A DNA stretch of 49,091 nt. It comes from Burkholderiales bacterium UBA4615 (GTDB lineage: Bacteria > Pseudomonadota > Gammaproteobacteria > Burkholderiales > Burkholderiaceae_E). A model generated the notes under the pieces. That model searched no databases. It was not told where the DNA came from and was given only the letters and a program-made list of their open reading frames with translations. Of this stretch, positions 42,876 to 49,091 are shown piece by piece. Where the stretch lies: contig DGIT01000091.1 in assembly GCA_002386465.1 (NCBI GenBank), positions 1,119 through 50,209 of the forward strand. Direction: 5' to 3'. Every line of letters starts with the position of its first letter. The stretch's first letter is position 1. The translations under genes and the position numbers were made by a program.

Positions 42876-43197
42876 CCAGCGGATGCGAGGTCAGCTCACG
42901 ATAGAGCGCATCGAGCTGTTCGCGTGACGTGGCGCGAATGGTGGCGGTCAGACCCAGATAGGTGCCCTGGCGCGAAGGCCGCTTTTCGAGCGTGCGGGCA
43001 TCAAAGTCGGGGGCATGACGCTGCACGACCTCGATCACCGACTCGATGAAGGCCTCAGTCTGAACCCCCATGATCTTGATCGGAAACGGGGTCGGAAAGT
43101 GCAGCAATTCGGACAGCCGTGCGACCCGCTCGCCCACCTCGCCATCAAGACCTGACCCACCGTTGGCGTTCAAGCCATCCGGGCTGCCCCCGCTCAT
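42859..43197 (-). CDS. ybeD: DUF493 / YbeD family protein
   Basis: Small protein of 112 residues with the DUF493 core FPTPFPIKIMGVQTEAFIE and RPSRQGTYLGLTATIRATS. The fold resembles an allosteric ligand-binding ACT-like domain; the function is unproven, although it is often found next to lipB and dat. A 20-residue Gly-rich N-terminal extension precedes the core. ATG 43195-43197 overlaps the dat stop by 4 bases, so they are coupled. Its 3' end overlaps the convergent arginase by 17 bases. Confidence 0.92.
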   Translation of the reverse strand: MSGGSPDGLNANGGSGLDGEVGERVARLSELLHFPTPFPIKIMGVQTEAFIESVIEVVQRHAPDFDARTLEKRPSRQGTYLGLTATIRATSREQLDALYRELTSHPLVKVVL

Positions 43198-44096
43198 GCG
43201 CGTGCCGCTGCCTTGGCGCGCTGATACGCCGCATGCAGACGCGTAAAGACCGGGCCGGGTTTGCCCGAGCCGACCGGCTCGCCATCGAGGCGCGTGATGG
43301 CCAGCACTTCCTTGGTGGCCGATGACAGCATCAGCTCATCGGCATGGCGCACGGCATCGCGCGGGATGGCAGTCACTTCAAAGGGGATCCCCTCGGATTC
43401 ACACAGTTCCTGCAGCAGTCCGTAGCGAATCCCTTCAAGGATGCGACTGTCGCGCGGCGGGGCCAGGACCTTGCCGTGTTGCACCACCCAGATATTGCTC
43501 GATGAGCCTTCGGTCAGTTCGCCGTCGCGAAACATGATGCATTCGACTGCTCCGGCATCCAGCGCGGCCTGGCGTGCCAGCACATTGCCCAGCAGCGAGA
43601 CCGACTTGATGTCGCAGCGCAGCCAGCGCTGATCGGGCAGGCTGACCGCATCCACCCCGTTCTGCAGTTGGGCTGCGGGCACGGGCGCAAGCGGGCTGGT
43701 CATGGCGAATACCGTGGGTACGATGCCCTTCGGGAACCCATGGTCGCGCTTGGCGACCCCGCGCGTGACCTGCATGTAGACAAACTGATCGTCCCAGGGG
43801 TGACGGGCAATGAGCGCATCGACCAGTTCGCGCCAGCCTGCGGCATCGCGCGGATTGTCGATGCGCAATTCGCCCAGGCTGCGCACCAGCCGTGCATGGT
43901 GCTGTGCCCAGCGAAACGGCTTGCGGCCGTAGACCGGGACCACTTCGTAGACCCCATCGCCAAAGATGAAGCCTCGATCGAGCACCGGGATACGGGCTTC
44001 CGACAGCGGCATAAAGTCGCCGTTCAGAAACACGGTCTGCTCTGCGAGCGTTTCGGTGGCCATTGCTGGCGCGGGCGAGCCGCCGGGTCCGTTCAT
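43194..44096 (-). CDS. dat: D-amino-acid transaminase (class IV)
   Basis: PLP enzyme of 300 residues that makes D-alanine and D-glutamate from 2-oxo acids. Fold-type IV motifs: VLDRGFIFGDGVYEVVPVY near 39-55, catalytic K164 in CDIKSVSLLGNVLARQ, and ECIMFRDGELTEGSSSNIW. The RWLRCDIKSVSLL order is that of D-amino-acid aminotransferases. ATG 44094-44096 has AAGGAG-like sequence upstream; ATG 44063 is an alternative. It stands between the D,D-carboxypeptidase and DUF493, fitting a supply role for peptidoglycan D-amino acids. Confidence 0.93.
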   Translation of the reverse strand: MNGPGGSPAPAMATETLAEQTVFLNGDFMPLSEARIPVLDRGFIFGDGVYEVVPVYGRKPFRWAQHHARLVRSLGELRIDNPRDAAGWRELVDALIARHPWDDQFVYMQVTRGVAKRDHGFPKGIVPTVFAMTSPLAPVPAAQLQNGVDAVSLPDQRWLRCDIKSVSLLGNVLARQAALDAGAVECIMFRDGELTEGSSSNIWVVQHGKVLAPPRDSRILEGIRYGLLQELCESEGIPFEVTAIPRDAVRHADELMLSSATKEVLAITRLDGEPVGSGKPGPVFTRLHAAYQRAKAAARA

Positions 44097-44124
44097 GTCG
44101 CCTTCTCCTTGGTGTGCAAGCCGC

Positions 44125-45363
44125 TCAGCGGAACCAGAGCCGAATCGAATCCCAGGTCCGCCCAAACCAGCCCGCCGAGCTGACGGCTTCCAGTGCGATG
44201 AGGGGGTGCTCGGCAATCGTCTTATCCTCGAACTGTACCCGCAGTGTTCCGATGCGCTGCCCCTTTTCGACTGGCGCAATCAGGGGCTGGATGCGTTCGA
44301 TTTCGCCTTTAACCGCCTGGGCCCGACCACGCGGCACGCTCACCATCACGGGCCCGGAAAAGCCGGCCTTGACCAGATCGGCACTGCCTTTGAAGACCGG
44401 ATAGCTGGCTGCAGCCGTATCGCGCGCGTACAGGCGCACGGTATCGAAGGACACAAAGCCGTAATTGAGCAGCTTTTGTGATTCGATCGTACGGGCTGCT
44501 TCCGATGCGGTGCCCAGCACCACCGACAGCAGCCTGCGCTGCACATCGGTCCCGGGCGCAGTGCGCACACTGGAGGCCACCAGGCAGAAACCGGCTGCCT
44601 CGGTATGCCCTGTCTTCATACCATCCACCGTCGGATCCACAAAGAGCAAGCGGTTGCGGTTGGGCTGCTTGATGTTGTTGTACGTGTAGTCGCGCTGTGC
44701 ATACAGCTTGTAGTAATCGGGGTGATCCTCGATCACACGAATGGCCAGCGTTGCCAGATCGCGTGCAGTGGAATAGTGCTGCGCACCTGGAAGACCTGAG
44801 GCATTGCCAAACTGGGTTTTGGTGAGGCCCATGCGCTGGGCTTCGCGGTTCATCTGCTGCGCAAACGCTTCTTCAGTGCCGCCGATGGCTTCGGCCAGGA
44901 TGATGGCGGCATCGTTGCCCGACTGGATGATTAGCCCGTGCAGCAATTCTTCTACGGTGGCCGGGTTGGCCGGATCCACAAACATGCGCGAGCCGATCGC
45001 CTTGTGGGCAAGCGGTGAGACCGGCGGGCGGGCGTCGGTGGCGAGCTTCTTTTCCTTGACAGCCGAGAAGGCCAGATAGGCCGTCATCAGCTTGGTCAGC
45101 GATGCCGGCTCGACCCGCATGTCGGGGTCGCTCGCGGCCAGCAGCTGGCCGGTGGTCACGTCCATCAGCAGCCAGGAGCGCGCGGCAATTTGGGGCGCAT
45201 CACGCGGGGCCAGCCCTTGCGTGGCTGGTATGGCCGGGGCAGCGGGTGTGCCGGCGTTGGTCCCGGATGCGGCAGGGGCTGTTTTACCCCGGGGCGGAGC
45301 GGCCTCGGTGGGTGCGGCCAGCAAGCCCGCCGTCATGATCATGGCGGCCAGCGCGCGCACCAC
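44125..45363 (-). CDS. dacC: D-alanyl-D-alanine carboxypeptidase (PBP5/6 family)
   Basis: Trims the terminal D-Ala from peptidoglycan pentapeptides. 412 residues in this start; family size is about 400. The S-x-x-K is SLTK (S88, K91), the SGN is at S148 and the KTG is in GMKTGHTEAAGF (about 249). A signal peptide begins at once (MVRALAAMIMTAGLLAAPTEA). The start GTG 45363 is chosen for GGAGG five bases upstream and for the signal peptide; ATG 45465 and 45486 are longer alternatives with weaker sites. A TATAAT at 45505-45510 lies 142 bases upstream. The amphipathic C-terminal anchor is present (WFGRTWDSIRLWFR). Confidence 0.92.
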   Translation of the reverse strand: MVRALAAMIMTAGLLAAPTEAAPPRGKTAPAASGTNAGTPAAPAIPATQGLAPRDAPQIAARSWLLMDVTTGQLLAASDPDMRVEPASLTKLMTAYLAFSAVKEKKLATDARPPVSPLAHKAIGSRMFVDPANPATVEELLHGLIIQSGNDAAIILAEAIGGTEEAFAQQMNREAQRMGLTKTQFGNASGLPGAQHYSTARDLATLAIRVIEDHPDYYKLYAQRDYTYNNIKQPNRNRLLFVDPTVDGMKTGHTEAAGFCLVASSVRTAPGTDVQRRLLSVVLGTASEAARTIESQKLLNYGFVSFDTVRLYARDTAAASYPVFKGSADLVKAGFSGPVMVSVPRGRAQAVKGEIERIQPLIAPVEKGQRIGTLRVQFEDKTIAEHPLIALEAVSSAGWFGRTWDSIRLWFR

Positions 45364-45504
45364 ACGTGCCTCCGAGGCAGCGTGACGGTGCTCACGGACC
45401 TGGGGGCGGCGAGGGCTCAGTTCGGGGAGATTAAAACGTGTGGTGCGGCCGGCATGTGGACCCATCGTCGGATCGTCCTGGAACATCCTGAAGGAAGGGG
45501 CGCG

Positions 45505-45510
45505 ATTATA
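45505..45510 (-). promoter_or_regulatory. Candidate -10 element for dacC
   Basis: A perfect TATAAT on the minus strand (ATTATA on the plus) upstream of the carboxypeptidase. Possible -35 hexamers at 15-18 bases are weak. It predicts a start near 45498 and a leader of about 135 bases before GTG 45363. Confidence 0.45.
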
Positions 45511-45608
45511 CGTTCGGAACCACGTCCGCAATGACCTGCGAATAATGTCCAGGCCAGACCTTTGATCGTCCCCGGATGCCGCCGCGTGTGGCCAGGCTCA
45601 GCAGCAGG

Positions 45609-46139
45609 TCAACGCGGTTCAGCCGCCGGGCCCGGTCGGGTGCGTGGCCCGTCGCGCTCCAGCCAGGCGCGGGCTGCGCTTTGCGCCGTACGCGCCAGGC
45701 GCGCCGCCTGTTCGTCGCCCGCCCGCTCGCGCACCCGATCAATCACTTCGCGCATGACGGTGCGCATGACAGTGAGATTCACGCAGTCCTGCAACCGGGC
45801 CTCGAGCACGCTGCCTGCCGGGCCGAGTTCGCGCTCGACCGCACCGGCCATGCGACGCTTGAAATCCTCGAGCCTGGGGTCATGGCCTTCGGTCATGGTG
45901 GCGGGCGCCGGATCACGAATACCCGAGAGCGTGATCAGCCCTTGCATCAGCAGCTCTTCAAGGCGCATCGGCAGCTCGTCGGGGCGCACATTGAGCGGCA
46001 GTTGGGCCAGCGTGCGGCGCCCATCGATCAGGCTGAGCAGGCGACGACCCTGCACGCTGATCGCATGCGTCGCATCTTTCAATGCCGCTTCGCCTTGCGC
46101 CGTGCGGGCATAGACGAAGCGCGGATCAGGCGAAGCCAT
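45609..46139 (-). CDS. Hypothetical protein with winged-helix-like N-terminus
   Basis: Protein of 176 residues I do not recognise. The first part (ISVQGRRLLSLIDGRRTLAQL to RLEELLMQGLITL) has the spacing of a winged helix found in some regulatory domains: a helix, a Gly-Arg turn, then a leucine-rich helix. The second half is charged and helical (MRTVMREVIDRVRERAGDEQ). It has no signal or TM. ATG 46137-46139 with AAGGA upstream is the start. It lies between the hydrolase and the carboxypeptidase on the same strand, 13 bases after the hydrolase stop. Confidence 0.8.
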   Translation of the reverse strand: MASPDPRFVYARTAQGEAALKDATHAISVQGRRLLSLIDGRRTLAQLPLNVRPDELPMRLEELLMQGLITLSGIRDPAPATMTEGHDPRLEDFKRRMAGAVERELGPAGSVLEARLQDCVNLTVMRTVMREVIDRVRERAGDEQAARLARTAQSAARAWLERDGPRTRPGPAAEPR

Positions 46140-46152
46140 GGCCGACCGATCC

Positions 46153-46806
46153 TTAGCGCAGCGCACGCATCACGAGCTGCTTGATGACAGTGAGCTTGTG
46201 ATGAAAGAAATGATCGGCGCCAGGAATCACCACAACGGGCAGCGACTGCGGGCGCGCCCAGTCGAGCACGGCCGCAAGCGGCACGGTCTCGTCGGTTTCC
46301 CCGTGAATGACCAGCGTGTCGTCTGGCACCTCTTCGATGCCAAAGCGCGAGGCCGCTGTGCCGACAAACACCAGTCTGGCGGCCGGCGTACCGGCCTGTG
46401 CCAATCGTGCCGCCACGCGCGACTGCACCATCGTGCCAAAGGAAAATCCGGCCAGCACCAGTGGCAAGTCCGCCCCATCGGGTTCCGCGGCACGCGCCGC
46501 TGCAATCACGGCCAGCAGGTCTTCGGTTTCGCCTGTACCCGCGTCATGCACGCCTTCGGAATCGCCTACGCCGCGAAAATCGGGCCGCCAGCACACATAA
46601 CCCAATGCCAGCAGCGCGCGCGCCAGGGTTTGGACGACCTTGTTGTCGCGCGTGCCGCCATAGAGCGGATGAGGGTGCGCAATGACGGCCAGACCACGCA
46701 CGCGGCCCGATTGCGGATCATCCGTAACGGACTCGGGTCGATCGACCGCCACATCGATCCGGCCGGCTGCACCGGGCACACCGAGAATGCGGGTGGCAGC
46801 ATTCAC
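46153..46806 (-). CDS. Alpha/beta hydrolase (dienelactone-hydrolase-like)
   Basis: Small hydrolase of 217 residues. The oxyanion motif AHPHPLYGGTRDNKVV (43-58) is followed by RPDFRGVGDSEG and the nucleophile elbow AGFSFG with S122. The acid is probably D in HGETDETVPL, and the base His in PGADHFFHHKL. This matches the alpha/beta hydrolase subgroup found near dacC in Burkholderiales. The start is GTG 46806, overlapping the ferredoxin stop (GTGA 46803-46806). The substrate is unknown. Confidence 0.9.
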   Translation of the reverse strand: MNAATRILGVPGAAGRIDVAVDRPESVTDDPQSGRVRGLAVIAHPHPLYGGTRDNKVVQTLARALLALGYVCWRPDFRGVGDSEGVHDAGTGETEDLLAVIAAARAAEPDGADLPLVLAGFSFGTMVQSRVAARLAQAGTPAARLVFVGTAASRFGIEEVPDDTLVIHGETDETVPLAAVLDWARPQSLPVVVIPGADHFFHHKLTVIKQLVMRALR

Positions 46807-47120
46807 GGCAGGCGCAGCCGCTCCACCGGGTGCCCGTCCCGCAAATGGCTCTCGACGATTTCGTCGATGTCTTCGCGATCGACGTAGGTGTACCAGACCG
46901 CTTCGGGATAGACGACGATCACCGGCCCATGCTCACAGCGGTCGAGGCACCCTGCCTTGTTGACGCGCACTTTTCCGGGCCCGTTCAAACCGAGTGCTTT
47001 GACGCGGTCTTTTGCATAGGCCTGCATTGCCTCGGCATCCCGGCTGGCGCAGCACTCGCGACCGTCGGTGCGGCGGTTCAGGCAGAAAAACACATGCTGG
47101 GCGTAATGACTGTCGGACAT
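46803..47120 (-). CDS. Thioredoxin-like [2Fe-2S] ferredoxin
   Basis: Protein of 105 residues with the four-cysteine pattern of the Shethna-type ferredoxin: C13, C23 or C24, C58 and C62, with GCLDRCEHGPVIVVYPE around the last pair. It carries one electron in the cytosol. The start at 47118-47120 is clear from the family N-terminus. It heads an overlapping run with the hydrolase downstream; a partner oxidoreductase is not adjacent. It is one candidate donor for the P450 at 27031, a guess only. Confidence 0.93.
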   Translation of the reverse strand: MSDSHYAQHVFFCLNRRTDGRECCASRDAEAMQAYAKDRVKALGLNGPGKVRVNKAGCLDRCEHGPVIVVYPEAVWYTYVDREDIDEIVESHLRDGHPVERLRLP

Positions 47121-47142
47121 GCGGACCTCGATGAACGAACGA

Positions 47143-48294
47143 TTATAGCCAGCGCCTTGCGGGCCGCCGCCCGAGCGGCATGAACCACGCGATCGCAGCC
47201 ATGGGCCAGAGCATGCCGATGATGCGCAACAAGCCCTGTACATTGACCAGCTGACCTGTGCGCACCCCGGCCAGGGTGCTTTCAAAGTAGCGGTCTTCTG
47301 GCGCGAGGTTGACCAGCAGCAAGCCCGCGGCACACAGGGCCATTGCACACACGGCACGGCTGCGTGGGCTGAGCGTCTCGAGTGCATACAGCAGCGCTGC
47401 GCCGACGACCAGTCCGCCCTGAGCGCCTGGCGTGAGCCATGCGAAGGGCTCATCGGCGCCATAGACCAGTTGCGTGGCAATCGAGCGCAGGCCCAGGGCA
47501 AATGCCGCGATGGCCACCAGCAGCGCAAGGCGCCGGCGCGACCCCTGGACCAGTGCAAAGGCCAGTGACCCGATCACGCAGACCGCACACACCACCACCG
47601 CCGCCTCGACCGCCACGCCCGTGGCGGCCGGCGTCGGGCCGTTCCACAGCCGGTCGAGCCACTGCGCGAAGTCGGGGGCATCCGGTCCCATGAGCGCGTC
47701 GATCAGATGTTGAAGCATGGGCCTCAGTTGCCCGGTGGCGAAGAGCAGGCGTTCGGGGACCAGTTGCGTGGCCAGCCACAGGATCAGCAGCACCCAGCCG
47801 GAGGGCGCGCCCTGCTCGTACCAGCGCTCGGGCATGGGCAGGGCCAGGCGGTCTGACCGACGCGTCGCCCGGTTCAGCATCGCCCCCATCAGGCTGCCCG
47901 TGATGCCGCCGGCACTATTGGCGACCCAGTCGAACAGCGAGGGCACCCGGACAGGCAAATAACTTTGCGCCGCTTCCAGGGTCAACGACAACAGGCAGCA
48001 GGCGCCGCCCACCAGCAACACGGTGCGCCCGGCCGGCATGCGCTCGAACCAGGCCAGCGCGAGCATCAGCCCCAGCAGCACATAGGTGAGCAGATTGCCC
48101 AGCACATCGAACCAGGTCCACCAGCGTGGAATGCCGCGCAGCAAAAAGGCGAGCGGCCCGTCGGGCGCGGCCGTCCAACCCGACATCGGGAAAAGCGTGG
48201 CGAACACCAGCGCTGCCAGAAAAAGCAGGGCCAGTGCACGCATGAGCGCGGTGGTCCGGCGGGGCCGATGCAGCGCGTCGATCGTGGTAAACAT
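47143..48294 (-). CDS. VanZ-family membrane protein with extended C-terminal half
   Basis: Polytopic membrane protein of 383 residues. The N-terminal half resembles a VanZ-like domain, with TLFPMSGW, a DVLGNLLTYVLLGLMLAL helix and the acidic helix LEAAQSYLPVRVPSLFDWVANSAGG, the most conserved part of the family. The C-terminal half adds about six more hydrophobic segments beyond the usual VanZ length. The role is unknown; VanZ proteins have been tied to glycopeptide resistance in enterococci, but family members are widespread with no such link. It diverges from birA with 26 bases between. Confidence 0.87.
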   Translation of the reverse strand: MFTTIDALHRPRRTTALMRALALLFLAALVFATLFPMSGWTAAPDGPLAFLLRGIPRWWTWFDVLGNLLTYVLLGLMLALAWFERMPAGRTVLLVGGACCLLSLTLEAAQSYLPVRVPSLFDWVANSAGGITGSLMGAMLNRATRRSDRLALPMPERWYEQGAPSGWVLLILWLATQLVPERLLFATGQLRPMLQHLIDALMGPDAPDFAQWLDRLWNGPTPAATGVAVEAAVVVCAVCVIGSLAFALVQGSRRRLALLVAIAAFALGLRSIATQLVYGADEPFAWLTPGAQGGLVVGAALLYALETLSPRSRAVCAMALCAAGLLLVNLAPEDRYFESTLAGVRTGQLVNVQGLLRIIGMLWPMAAIAWFMPLGRRPARRWL

Positions 48295-48320
48295 GGCGGG
48301 TCCCGTTCGCCGGAGCTTAC

Positions 48321-49079
48321 ATGATCGACCCGCCGCGATTCGAGCAGGTTGCGAGCATCGATTCAACCAATGCCGAACTCATGCGCCGACCCTTCGCAGC
48401 GCTGCCTGCGCCGCCCTGCATCCTGCTGGCCGATGAGCAGATGGCTGGCCGTGGGCGCAATGGCCGTGCGTGGCTGTCGGATGTCGAGGGCTCGCTCACC
48501 ATGTCAGTGGCGGTGGAGCGGTCCACAGACGGCCGATCGCTGCTCGGGCTGCCGCTGGTCGTCGGTGTGAGTCTGGCGCAGGAACTGGCAGCGCAGGGCG
48601 CATCGCTCATGCTGAAGTGGCCTAATGACCTGTACCGCGAAACGCTTCAGGGCCCCGCGAAAGCAGGCGGTGTTCTCATCGAGGTGCGGCAGTTCGGCGC
48701 TGTGCAGCGCATCGTCGCGGGTTGGGGATTGAATCTGCGTACGAGCGCGGTGTTCGATGCGCGCCATACCGGTCAGGCCACCGCAGCGGTCTTCGATGGC
48801 CCGGCGCCGCTGGATCGCCCCGCGCTGGCTCGCGCCCTGGGCGTGCGGGTGGCTGCCGATATCGAACGGTTTGCACGCGAAGGTCTGGAGGCTTTCCTGC
48901 CGCACTGGCGCGCGCTCGACCTGCTCGCCAATCGGCCTATCGACCTGCTGCGCCCCGATGGCCGGCGCGAACCGGGCGTGGCCTGCGGAGTCGACAACCA
49001 GGGCGCGCTGGTGGTCCAATTCGACGATGGTCGCCGCGAGCATTGCATCGGCGGCGAAGTCAGCGTGCGGATGCGTTGA
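48321..49079 (+). CDS. birA: Biotin--[acetyl-CoA-carboxylase] ligase
   Basis: Attaches biotin to the carboxyl carrier protein of acetyl-CoA carboxylase. 252 residues, lacking the N-terminal winged helix of the E. coli repressor form, so ligase only. Diagnostic motifs are IDSTNAELMRR, AGRGRNGRAWLS (biotinyl-AMP loop, GRGRxGR), LKWPNDLY and KAGGVLIEV. The C-terminal SH3-like domain is present. It is divergent from the VanZ gene and reaches nearly the end of the window; a downstream coaX, usual in the order, would be outside. Confidence 0.94.
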   Translation: MIDPPRFEQVASIDSTNAELMRRPFAALPAPPCILLADEQMAGRGRNGRAWLSDVEGSLTMSVAVERSTDGRSLLGLPLVVGVSLAQELAAQGASLMLKWPNDLYRETLQGPAKAGGVLIEVRQFGAVQRIVAGWGLNLRTSAVFDARHTGQATAAVFDGPAPLDRPALARALGVRVAADIERFAREGLEAFLPHWRALDLLANRPIDLLRPDGRREPGVACGVDNQGALVVQFDDGRREHCIGGEVSVRMR

Positions 49080-49091
49080 ATCGCATCCGCG

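Noticed and set aside
45576..46184. A 202-codon plus-strand frame opposite the 176-residue hypothetical.
   Set aside because: The minus-strand frame has a good ribosome site and operon spacing; the plus-strand one has neither.
1..49091. Search by eye for tRNA, rRNA, CRISPR arrays, transposases, integrases and toxin-antitoxin pairs.
   Set aside because: None found. Gaps between genes are short and show no such structure.

Overview
The window is a gene-dense, high-GC bacterial chromosome segment with about 47 protein-coding genes. I see no tRNA, rRNA, CRISPR array, transposase or phage gene, and no gap between genes exceeds about 300 bases. Gene content and order point to a betaproteobacterium, most likely Burkholderiales. 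The argS, SPOR-protein, dsbA run and the birA / VanZ / ferredoxin / dacC / dat / DUF493 / lipB / lipA block are arrangements I associate with that order. I do not assign a genus.

Layout. 33-5333 holds an orphan hybrid sensor kinase, a DUF456 membrane protein, and a membrane-anchored TAXI-type binding protein coupled to an unknown membrane protein. 5381-8219 is a glgC-glgA pair for ADP-glucose and glycogen synthesis. 8409-11592 has a TerC-family protein, a thioredoxin, a glutathione S-transferase and an iron-ADH-like enzyme with a changed metal ligand. 11854-16682 is a co-directional acyl-CoA block: acyl-CoA synthetase, MDR oxidoreductase, class III CoA-transferase and a sirtuin. 16684-21171 is an ethanolamine ammonia-lyase locus in which eutB and eutC are separated by a coiled-coil protein and an opposite-strand oxidoreductase; a cupin thiol dioxygenase lies directly upstream of eutB. 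21228-23420 is a five-haem c-type cytochrome that looks like a fusion. 23517-29117 carries a hydrolase, a CbbR-like LysR regulator, a second TerC protein and a tight VOC / cytochrome P450 / carbonic anhydrase operon.

From 29144 the segment is mostly housekeeping and envelope genes: argS, a SPOR protein, dsbA, a BtuF-like protein, rlpA, then rsmI divergent from lpoA, yraN, a dolP-like lipoprotein, an M48 peptidase and a TlpA-like thioredoxin. The lipoate genes lipB-lipA follow, with an arginase-family gene between them and DUF493. Dat, a D,D-carboxypeptidase, a small hypothetical, a hydrolase, a ferredoxin, a VanZ-family protein and divergent birA complete the window.

The parts most worth a second look are the interrupted eut locus with its thiol dioxygenase, the pentahaem fusion cytochrome, the TAXI pair without a permease, the P450 operon, the acyl-CoA/sirtuin block and the M48 peptidase with an altered zinc ligand. 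None is proven to be a new system. All functional calls come from reading motifs and neighbours; no database search was run.
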